DNA of 12,156 nucleotides from CAYGZM01 sp964354365. GTDB taxonomy: Bacteria > Planctomycetota > Phycisphaerae > Sedimentisphaerales > Anaerobacaceae. The stretch lies in contig CAYGZM010000113.1 in the NCBI GenBank assembly GCA_964354365.1, positions 1-12,156 of the forward strand, read 5' to 3'. The stretch's first letter is position 1. Every line of letters starts with the position of its first letter. The notes below the pieces were generated by a model. That model was not told the DNA's origin. It was given only the letters and a program-made list of their open reading frames with translations, and did not search any database. Positions 5,461 to 11,730 of this stretch are shown here, one piece after another. Position numbers and translations under genes: made by a program.

Positions 5461-7509
5461 ATGCAAAAAGCCATCATTTTATCTGGCGTGCTGTTCTTGA
5501 CTATGCTCTGTGCTACATCTCAAGCTCATCGGCCCATATTCAGTGAGAAGGCCGCGACCGGTCCTGACACGGCCATTTTGGTTGCTCAGCCTGTCGTCTC
5601 TCAGGTGATATACCGCGAGATAACGGAAATGAGCCCGCAGGTTTGGCTGGTCTTGGATGCGAACGAGGGATTTGAATTGTTTATACAAATCGGAATCCCC
5701 GTCATTACTCGGCTGCAGGATTTCCGGCCTGCTGTAGCCCTTGTAGGGCCGGATTTGCCCAAGGAGGTCTTACAGATTGAAATACCTGCGGGGATGGGAG
5801 CGAGGTTTTTCCCAACAGATAGTGTTAAGGACCCCAGGTTTTTTCATGAGCACTTCACCGGGACGGATTCGTGGATTCTCCGTAGCGAGACGGTAACCCT
5901 GCCTGCCACGGGCCGCTATTATGTTGTCGCCTATGCCCCCTCAAAACAGGCAGGCAAGCTCTGGCTCTCGCTGGGCAAGCAGGAAGCCTTCCAAGTCGCT
6001 GATATTGTGCAGTTTGGTGAATGGAAAAAGCGGATTCGGGGATTTCATGAAGTTGCGGAACAGACCGGAGCGGCGACGATTCCTTTTCTAAGTGAATTGG
6101 CAGGATTGTTTACAGCCGGCGGCAGACAGGTCCCGAATCGGAATATCACCGACCCATGCGAAACAACGAACCGGGGCAGAGTCTTAACTTATTCTGCTCC
6201 TGCAGGAGAAGTTCTGTCCACCGATTATGAAGTCCAGGCTGCTGGTCAGAAGGTCGATGTGTACTCGGCGCGCGTGCTTGACCCGCCGTTCGCAGGAAAA
6301 CAATGGGACCATGGTGGTCCGTATTCTTTTGCCAACTTCGATATGTCCGGGCCTGTCACAGTCCGCATTGTGTCCAAACAGCCGCTCAGGAATGTGGCGA
6401 TTAGACCACTGTCATCTGGCGTACAGTCAACGCTGATGGACGACCATACCATGAATCTGATGCTGGACCAACCACGAAAACTCAGCGTGGAGCCAGACGG
6501 CAAGAAAGGTCCATTACTGTTGTTCGCAAATTGGATCGAAACGGATGCACCGAGACCGGACGATGAGGGCGTTATTTATTTCGGCCCGGGGGTTCATAAG
6601 CCAGAGAAGATCTTCCTGCAGAGCGACCAGACCCTCTACCTTGCCGGCGGAGCCGTTGTGAAGGCCGAGGTACTGGTCGAAGGAAATAATATTCGGATTC
6701 GAGGACGTGGTATTCTCGACGGCTCCGACTGGGCGTGGCGAAAAGGTCCCATCGGCAGCCTTATTGCGATCCGCAATAGCATCAACGTCGAAGTAACTGG
6801 CATTACGCTGCGAGGCTCGTCCCATTGGACCATCGTCCCGAAAAACTCTCGGCAGGTAACGATTCGGAATGTGAAGCTCTGCAACTCCCGCGTTCAGAAT
6901 GACGACGGCATCAATCCCTGCAACTCACAGGATGTGTTGATCACCGATTGTTTCATTCGAAGCGATGACGATTGCGTAGCGCTCAAGGGACTTGATTTCA
7001 GCTCTCAGAACAGCAACGTTGAACGGATCACGGTTGAGAATTCGGTTCTCTGGTGCGACCGCGCCCGTATTTTTCTACTCGGTCACGAGAGCCGTGCCGC
7101 GTTCATGCGCAAAGTAGAGCTCAGGAATCTGGACATCATCCACTTTACAATGACCGCCTTTCTGCTGGAGCCTGGTGAGGACATGCGGCTGGAGGATATC
7201 AACATCAAGGATATCCGGATACATGGCGAAGGCCAGAGGGAGCTCATTCGCCTGCGCCCAGTGGTGAACCAGTATATGCACAAGAAAGTGCCCGGATTCA
7301 TCCGGAACGTGAATTTCAAGAACATTGTGCTCGAAGGACGATCCGGGGATTACCTCGTTCAAATAGAAGAAGGTGATGCCGAACACGGGGTGAAAGATGT
7401 GACTTTCGAAGACATCTCGATCGCCGGTTCGAGACTCCAGGAGGGCTCCGACCGCCTGATAATAGGTAAATACACTGAAAACATTGTGTTCCGTACGACG
7501 GCGAAATGA
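5461..7509 (+). CDS. Secreted two-part GH28-like (polygalacturonase-type) beta-helix glycosidase
   Basis: A 682-residue secreted protein. Residues 1-22 (MQKAIILSGVLFLTMLCATS...) are a Sec signal peptide. Residues ~24-195 form a separate all-beta-looking domain (RPAVALVGPDLP, FTGTDSWILRSETVTLPATG, GKLWLSLGKQEAF) that I recall from unrelated secreted hypothetical proteins. From ~238 (RVLTYSAPAGEVLSTDYEV) the usual glycosidase begins: a beta-sandwich, then YFGPGVHKPEKIFLQSDQTL and a right-handed beta-helix with IRGRGILDGSDW. Clan GH-N sites are recognisable as NDDGIN (480-485), SDDDC (501-505) and GHE (541-543). They differ from the pectinase consensus (NTDG, GDDC, GHG), and no RIK was found. 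It probably cleaves alpha-linked uronic-acid or related glycans; GH49-type dextranase/isopullulanase specificity is an alternative. The frame is open back to a GTG at 5386, but the signal peptide fixes the ATG at 5461, which lacks a good ribosome-binding site. It is last in the rightward operon. Confidence 0.82.
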   Translation: MQKAIILSGVLFLTMLCATSQAHRPIFSEKAATGPDTAILVAQPVVSQVIYREITEMSPQVWLVLDANEGFELFIQIGIPVITRLQDFRPAVALVGPDLPKEVLQIEIPAGMGARFFPTDSVKDPRFFHEHFTGTDSWILRSETVTLPATGRYYVVAYAPSKQAGKLWLSLGKQEAFQVADIVQFGEWKKRIRGFHEVAEQTGAATIPFLSELAGLFTAGGRQVPNRNITDPCETTNRGRVLTYSAPAGEVLSTDYEVQAAGQKVDVYSARVLDPPFAGKQWDHGGPYSFANFDMSGPVTVRIVSKQPLRNVAIRPLSSGVQSTLMDDHTMNLMLDQPRKLSVEPDGKKGPLLLFANWIETDAPRPDDEGVIYFGPGVHKPEKIFLQSDQTLYLAGGAVVKAEVLVEGNNIRIRGRGILDGSDWAWRKGPIGSLIAIRNSINVEVTGITLRGSSHWTIVPKNSRQVTIRNVKLCNSRVQNDDGINPCNSQDVLITDCFIRSDDDCVALKGLDFSSQNSNVERITVENSVLWCDRARIFLLGHESRAAFMRKVELRNLDIIHFTMTAFLLEPGEDMRLEDINIKDIRIHGEGQRELIRLRPVVNQYMHKKVPGFIRNVNFKNIVLEGRSGDYLVQIEEGDAEHGVKDVTFEDISIAGSRLQEGSDRLIIGKYTENIVFRTTAK

Positions 7510-7547
7510 AAGTCTTTCTGTGCGTCACTTCTGTTGACATGAAGCAA

Positions 7548-7559
7548 ACCGTTAACGGT
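7548..7559. repeat. 12-bp perfect palindrome between convergent genes
   Basis: ACCGTTAACGGT is fully symmetric and lies midway in the 63-bp gap between the converging GH28-like gene and tspO. As RNA it gives only a 4-bp stem with a TTAA loop. Read leftward there is no clear U-run, so it is a weak terminator candidate and may simply be a protein-binding site or chance. Confidence 0.3.
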
Positions 7560-7572
7560 CACCCATCTCCGA

Positions 7573-8046
7573 CTACCTGTTCAAGAGAAACAGGCTGGCA
7601 TTCAATGCAACGGCAAAGCTGACCCACAGTATATAGGGAATAAGAAGCCACACGGCTGGTTTCGAAATCTTCTGGAAAGCAAGAATCGTCCAGAGTATCG
7701 CAATCCACAGAAGAACAATCTCAACAAGGGCAAAACCAATCAGATGCAGTCCAAAGAAGATGGGTGTCCACAACCCGTTCAAAACCAGTTGCAGAGCGAA
7801 GATCCACAGGGCAGCTTTGACCTGTTTCCTCTCAATTCCCGAATTCCAAATGATGAAGGCGGAAATACCCATGATTACATAAAGACTCGGCCATACTACG
7901 CCGAAAATCCAGTCAGGAGGAGTAAAGAAAGGTCGAGACAAGCCAGCATACCAAGTCGTAACGGAGGCCACTGTAAAGTGCGATCCCAGAAAGCCCATCA
8001 AAAGGCACAAGGATATTGAACACAGTAATTTGCCGGTTCTTTTCAT
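7573..8046 (-). CDS. tspO: TspO/MBR (tryptophan-rich sensory) protein
   Basis: A 157-residue five-helix membrane protein that binds porphyrins and, in bacteria, modulates tetrapyrrole and light/oxygen stress responses. Family motifs run in order: WYAGLSRPFFTPPDW (32-46), VVWPSLYVIMG (50-60), NGLWTPIFFGLH (90-101) and LLIPYILWVSFAVALNASLFLLN (134-156). Length is normal for the family. It is last in a four-gene leftward operon behind the PPOX-like gene, 36 nt apart, and converges on the GH28-like gene. Its pairing with a photolyase supports a role in handling photoreactive porphyrin or other light-generated stress; this is inference from context. The ribosome-binding site is weak, so coupling to upstream translation is likely. 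Identification is secure. Confidence 0.93.
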   Translation of the reverse strand: MKRTGKLLCSISLCLLMGFLGSHFTVASVTTWYAGLSRPFFTPPDWIFGVVWPSLYVIMGISAFIIWNSGIERKQVKAALWIFALQLVLNGLWTPIFFGLHLIGFALVEIVLLWIAILWTILAFQKISKPAVWLLIPYILWVSFAVALNASLFLLNR

Positions 8047-8082
8047 TTCACATAAAAACCAGAAGAGGTAATCACAAAATTT

Positions 8083-8460
8083 CTAATCCCCGACCAGCGG
8101 TCTAACCTTGTCGATTCTGAAGTACACCGCACTACTTCCAGATACAACCTCCCCTTCTTGGTCATATCTTTTACGTCTTCTGAGGGACTGAACTAACTCG
8201 GCATCATTCTCTTCGCGAACCTTCTGAAGATAGAGCCTCTTGCCTTTGTAACCTTTGGCTTTCTCTATGAACATATAGGCTGCCTTCGGATTGGCCTGCA
8301 AATTCGCATGGCTTAATCTGTCAGACATGACAAATACGATAGTCTCATCGTCTATAATGTGCGGGCGAGCATATATAGCCAAATCTACGTTGCCCTGCGA
8401 ATCAGCCGTGCCCAGAATGCCCATTCCTTCAGTCTTTTCAAAATACTCAGCCAAGCTCAT
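8083..8460 (-). CDS. Pyridoxamine 5'-phosphate oxidase-like flavin-binding protein
   Basis: A 125-residue split-barrel protein of the PPOX-like superfamily, smaller than true PdxH and lacking its C-terminal part. Recognisable segments are GILGTADSQGNVDLAIYARP (about 14-33), VFVMSDRLSHANLQANPKAA (42-61) and GYKGKRLYLQKV, and it closes with VYFRIDKVRPLVGD. Such stand-alone proteins bind FMN, F420 or haem and act in redox reactions or cofactor handling; which applies here cannot be told. Its ATG overlaps the TGA of the preceding SDR gene by four bases (ATGA), with GGGA upstream, so the two are translationally coupled. The operon with photolyase and TspO hints at a flavin-linked stress function. 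Confidence 0.85.
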   Translation of the reverse strand: MSLAEYFEKTEGMGILGTADSQGNVDLAIYARPHIIDDETIVFVMSDRLSHANLQANPKAAYMFIEKAKGYKGKRLYLQKVREENDAELVQSLRRRKRYDQEGEVVSGSSAVYFRIDKVRPLVGD

Positions 8461-9380
8461 TTATCATTCCCTTTCAGTATGGCAGTCAACGCCTCTTTCA
8501 AATCTTCATGCTTGAATTCAAAGCCAGCTTCCCTCAACCGCTTCGGCATCACTCTCTGCCCACTTAACAGAATCTCCTCTGCCATTCTGCCAAGAAGCAG
8601 CCTTGCTACAAATCCTGGCACATTCAACCACGCGGGCTTTCTAAGTATCCGGCCAAGCGTTTTACTAAATTCCCGCATAGTCGCAGGCTGCGGCGAAGTG
8701 AGATTGAATATGCCTTTGAGCTGTTGATTTTTGATCAAGAACTTGATCGCCTCAACCTCATCATCAAGGCTTATCCACGATAGCCACTGTCTGCCGCTGC
8801 CCATATATCCGCCGAAATAAAACCGGAACGGCTGCATCATCCTCGCCAGCGCGCCCCCTCCGGCTCCAAGAACAACGCCCGTGCGAATAACCACATATCG
8901 CACACCGAGCGTTTGCACCTTACTGCTGGCAGCCTCAGACTCCCGGCATACCTCAGACAGGAAACCTGATCCTCCCGATGAGCCTTCATCCAGCATCTCA
9001 TCGCCGCGCGGGCCATAATAGCCAACAGCGGATGCCTGTATCATAACTGCGGGTCTGGTATTCACGCGTCTAATCGCCTCGACCAACGCACGCGTACAGT
9101 CGGTCCTGCTTTGCAGTATCCTTTCTTTTTTCAGACTCGTCCATCGGTCCGATGCAACATTCTCGCCCGCAAGGTTCACAACAGCCGCTGCACCATTAAT
9201 CTCGCTTACCCAGTCACCGAGGGTCCGGCCATCCCACGTTACTCTTTGCGCCGAACCAGCCAACGATTTGGCCGCCTGTTCTGCATTGCGCGACAGCGAA
9301 ACAACCTCGTAGTCGCCGCGCAATTGCCGGCATAAGGCCCTGCCTATAAATCCGCTCGCCCCTGAGATCACTATCCGCAT
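8457..9380 (-). CDS. yfcH: TIGR01777 family epimerase/SDR (YfcH-like, DUF1731 C-terminus)
   Basis: A 307-residue extended short-chain dehydrogenase. The NAD(P)-binding glycine motif is GASGFIG (7-13), with VNLAGENV (68-75) and the active-site region QASAVGYYG (115-123) carrying the YYG typical of this family. The IRTGVVLGAGGGAL block (165-178) and GSGRQWLSWI (194-203) follow. The C-terminal DUF1731 segment runs from VPGFVARLLLGRMAEEILLSGQRV (254 on) to LREAGFEFKHEDLKEAL. Length is standard. The substrate is unknown for the family; homologues are often seen beside photolyase genes in light-responsive clusters. It starts 9 nt after the photolyase stop, where TAGGA supplies part of a ribosome-binding site, and couples to the next gene through ATGA. 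The gene symbol is by resemblance to the E. coli protein. Confidence 0.9.
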   Translation of the reverse strand: MRIVISGASGFIGRALCRQLRGDYEVVSLSRNAEQAAKSLAGSAQRVTWDGRTLGDWVSEINGAAAVVNLAGENVASDRWTSLKKERILQSRTDCTRALVEAIRRVNTRPAVMIQASAVGYYGPRGDEMLDEGSSGGSGFLSEVCRESEAASSKVQTLGVRYVVIRTGVVLGAGGGALARMMQPFRFYFGGYMGSGRQWLSWISLDDEVEAIKFLIKNQQLKGIFNLTSPQPATMREFSKTLGRILRKPAWLNVPGFVARLLLGRMAEEILLSGQRVMPKRLREAGFEFKHEDLKEALTAILKGNDK

Positions 9381-9389
9381 CCTGGTATC

Positions 9390-10748
9390 CTACAGTCCCT
9401 CGTTCATATACTCCACTCGACGTACAAACTTATCCGCATCAAACTTCCTTCTCAGACCGGCAGCGTTCATATAACGCACTTTGCCAAACACTGCTCTCTC
9501 GCCCCATGCTCTATCGTGCTTGCCGAAACACCACGCCACACCTGCATAAGCGTTGGCGTCTCTGCCGTCAAGCTCGTACTTGTTGTTTAAATAGATCGCC
9601 GTGTTGTATGCCGTCTCCGGCCTCTTGCTCCATTCAAGAATCTTCTTGCCCCAATACATCCGCATGTATCCGTGCATCTTCCCTGTCAGCATCATTTGTC
9701 GTTGGGCCGCATTCCAGTACGGATCGTGTGTCTTAGCCTCCTCGAACTCAGCCGTAGAATATACGTACTCGCGTTTGTCGCGCCTGTGAAAGGCCAGCGT
9801 GCGCCTCGACCAGGGATGCAGGCAGGAGTATTTATCGTATTGCGCGTTGTAGAAGACAAAATTATGGCTCAGCTCTCTTCGTACAATAAGCTCTTCAAGG
9901 TACGCATCCGCTCCCTCTCCGCCTTTCTTCATAACCTCCAACGCAATATACAGTGGCGATATCTGCCCAAAATGAAGATAAGGGCTCATATCCGAGACGC
10001 AGTCCGCACATGGGTCATTCCGGCACTCTGCAAAATGCTCCAAATTATTCCGGACAAAGTTGCGTAGATGTCCTTTGGCCTCGCTTGGGCCGCCCCTAAA
10101 TCTGGACACACACACAACGCTTCGATCTATATCCAGAGATGACATCACTTTGTCAATGTCTTCTATATCACAGCCTTCCAGCATGATATCCAGAGAATGG
10201 ATCTTCGGCCGTCGGTGTTGCAGAGGAGTCAGAAAATAGTTGAGCTTCTTTGTAACCTTAGGTCTGAACGTTCCTGCCGAGAATTCTTCTTTTGTTGAAG
10301 CTTCCCGCACGGGCACAATCAAGTTTGTCTCAACCTCATAAAAAGCGCACCTCAGGCGTTTTGCCACGCCCGTTCGCCAACTCCGTTGAATCCGTAAGTA
10401 ACCGCCATCAACAACTACCACTCCCGCGCCTTCAGCAAGCTCCGCTACGGACTTCGTAGGCATCCCACGCCGGACTACCATACGGACGCCCATATCCTCC
10501 AACTTTGCCCGGACCTCCACGAGACCCTCCAACATAAAAAAGTAATGCCGCCAGTTTGCTTCCGGGTACGAATCTACAAGGCAAAACAGGACCACCACCG
10601 GTCTTCTCAATTCGTTCGCCTGTTCGATGGCAAACTCGAGGGCATGGTTGTACTCCACCCGTTGGGCCGACTGCATCCAGTAGAGCACGTATCTGCCGTT
10701 CCAGATCGGTTTGTTGTTCAAACGCCTCACTCGCTCAGGGTGAATCAC
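9390..10748 (-). CDS. phr: Class II CPD photolyase
   Basis: A 452-residue flavoenzyme that uses blue/UV-A light to split cyclobutane pyrimidine dimers in DNA. The class II N-terminus is clear: MIHPERVRRLNNKP then GRYVLYWMQSAQRVEYNHALEFA (19-41). The FAD/DNA-binding half has SPYLHFGQISP (255-265), EELIVRRELSHNFVFYN (285-301), PYWNAAQRQMMLTGKMHGYMRMYWGKKILEW (343-373) and LDGRDANAYAGVAWCFGKHDR (393-413). The length fits class II. I place the start at the GTG at 10748, because homologues as I recall them begin MxHPER and a GAGG lies nine bases ahead. A TTG at 10763 is an alternative just after an in-frame TGA and adds five residues. It heads the leftward operon with the SDR, PPOX-like and tspO genes, 9 nt from the SDR. 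The antenna chromophore cannot be inferred. Confidence 0.94.
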   Translation of the reverse strand: MIHPERVRRLNNKPIWNGRYVLYWMQSAQRVEYNHALEFAIEQANELRRPVVVLFCLVDSYPEANWRHYFFMLEGLVEVRAKLEDMGVRMVVRRGMPTKSVAELAEGAGVVVVDGGYLRIQRSWRTGVAKRLRCAFYEVETNLIVPVREASTKEEFSAGTFRPKVTKKLNYFLTPLQHRRPKIHSLDIMLEGCDIEDIDKVMSSLDIDRSVVCVSRFRGGPSEAKGHLRNFVRNNLEHFAECRNDPCADCVSDMSPYLHFGQISPLYIALEVMKKGGEGADAYLEELIVRRELSHNFVFYNAQYDKYSCLHPWSRRTLAFHRRDKREYVYSTAEFEEAKTHDPYWNAAQRQMMLTGKMHGYMRMYWGKKILEWSKRPETAYNTAIYLNNKYELDGRDANAYAGVAWCFGKHDRAWGERAVFGKVRYMNAAGLRRKFDADKFVRRVEYMNEGL

Positions 10749-11230
10749 TTCCAAATGCCTCAAGCCTGATCACCACTAACGGACAAATTATCACCCACCG
10801 ACATTCCACATATTGCTTCATAAACGGTGTTCTTGCATACTAAGGCTTCTTTGATAGCACAGTATGCGGTTCAATGTCAATGCCTCTGACGATAAACTCG
10901 ATATATGTTCTCAATGCCGTTCTTTCAAGGAGCATTATCGGTCACTATGCCTTCTTTCTATGCTGCAGGCGATTTGCGCAAACCGAATCGCCCAAAATCC
11001 TGTGGTTTGACACTCCCGCGACAAGTCGTTATTGTCTGCCAGTCTTGAAAAATACAACTGCTTGGGGCCTTGAGTAATTCATGCAATCGCTGGGACAGCC
11101 ACGCCATACTCCAGCTCCAGATCTGATCTCAACACTGTTCTCGAATCCGGGGGAGGGTTCTTGAGAGACTCCGTGGCAATCTTGCGTAGTGTTGGCCGCC
11201 AGCAGTGTGGAGCAGCCACTATACATAGCT

Positions 11231-11253
11231 TTGAGCATACTATACTTGCTCAA
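11231..11253. repeat. Inverted repeat upstream of the excisionase-like gene
   Basis: TTGAGCA, nine bases, TGCTCAA: perfect 7-bp arms around TACTATACT, starting 158 bp before the excisionase-like ATG at 11389. It could be an operator or a recombinase/excisionase arm site. Chance is also possible given one copy. Confidence 0.35.
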
Positions 11254-11375
11254 GTTGAACTCTAATGGTAACATACTCCCCTAGCCACGATACGTGGGCC
11301 AAATGCTTTAGGCAATCCGGTGTTCTTTTCCTGCAATCGCCATCATTTGCAGCCGATGTTCGACAGAAAAATGAT

Positions 11376-11381
11376 AAGGGG
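11376..11381 (+). promoter_or_regulatory. Ribosome-binding site fixing the excisionase-like start
   Basis: AAGGGG with seven bases before the ATG at 11389. The frame is open further upstream to an ATG at 11320, but only 11389 has a well-spaced site. Confidence 0.6.
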
Positions 11382-11388
11382 TACTCCT

Positions 11389-11658
11389 ATGAACATTGCG
11401 CAGCACAATACTGAACCACCAGCGACACTTTCCAGCCCAGATGGCGAATTCCGAACCTGCCCTACCATCATGACCGAGGAGGAACTGATCCGGTTTCTCC
11501 GCATCCCTGAGATCAGCAGTGCCTCGAACCACCGAAATGTCATCGAAAACCTCAAACGTAAGCATGGCCTACCCAGGATTTACCTCTGCGGAAGGGCGGT
11601 TTACCTGACTGATTCTGTGAAGAAATGGCTCCAGAGCCATGTCACTTGTAGTCAATAA
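11389..11658 (+). CDS. Excisionase-like helix-turn-helix protein
   Basis: An 89-residue basic protein. After a disordered, polar first ~25 residues, the rest follows the MerR-like/HTH_17 excisionase layout. This comprises TIMTEEELIRFLRIPEIS (first helix pair), NVIENLKRKHGLPRIYLCGR (recognition helix and wing) and AVYLTDSVKKWL (final helix). Such proteins bind DNA near attachment sites to steer recombination or repress the integrase promoter. It is followed 72 nt later, on the same strand, by a tyrosine recombinase, the classic xis-int pairing. I place the start at 11389 on its ribosome-binding site; an in-frame ATG at 11371 is possible. The role as recombination directionality factor is inferred. 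A simple transcriptional regulator of the element is the alternative. Confidence 0.75.
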   Translation: MNIAQHNTEPPATLSSPDGEFRTCPTIMTEEELIRFLRIPEISSASNHRNVIENLKRKHGLPRIYLCGRAVYLTDSVKKWLQSHVTCSQ

Positions 11659-11668
11659 CGGCTGGGTA

Positions 11669-11677
11669 TGGTACAAT
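11669..11677 (+). promoter_or_regulatory. Possible extended -10 promoter for the recombinase
   Basis: TGGTACAAT fits the extended -10 form TGnTAnAAT, about 54 bp before the recombinase ATG and just after the excisionase-like stop. No clear -35 was seen (best guess TTGTAG with a long 20-bp spacer). It would allow integrase expression independent of the upstream gene. Confidence 0.3.
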
Positions 11678-11716
11678 AAGGTTTGGACCAACCCAAGCCC
11701 TTGGCCAGCATCAGAA

Positions 11717-11723
11717 AGGAGGT
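11717..11723 (+). promoter_or_regulatory. Strong ribosome-binding site of the recombinase
   Basis: AGGAGGT, a near-consensus Shine-Dalgarno, seven bases before the ATG at 11731. It fixes that start for the edge-truncated gene. Confidence 0.7.
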
Positions 11724-11730
11724 AGATTTT

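Larger units (their letters stand above)
10764..11388. other. Gene-poor stretch between the photolyase operon and the integrase module
   Basis: About 625 bp with no convincing gene. It must hold the photolyase promoter at its left end, but no good -35/-10 pair stands out there (a lone GATAAT on the minus strand at 10787-10792 lacks a partner). Toward the right it holds a 7-bp-arm inverted repeat (11231-11253) and a small hairpin, CCACGATACGTGG (11285-11297). Frames of 67 and 81 residues exist on opposite strands at 10874-11077 and 11029-11274, but both have unnatural composition and no recognisable domain. No tRNA was found. Confidence 0.5.

Noticed and set aside
7548..7559. Palindrome as a bidirectional rho-independent terminator
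   Set aside because: The stem is only 4 bp once a loop is allowed, and no proper T-run follows on either strand.
11136..11150. tRNA T-arm-like string (GTTCTCGAATCCGG) as a possible integration target
   Set aside because: It has an extra base in the TTCGA loop, and no matching acceptor, D or anticodon stems could be folded around it.
11029..11274. 81-codon minus-strand frame in the gene-poor stretch
   Set aside because: No domain, no ribosome-binding site of note and overlap with an equally unconvincing frame on the other strand; low-information composition.
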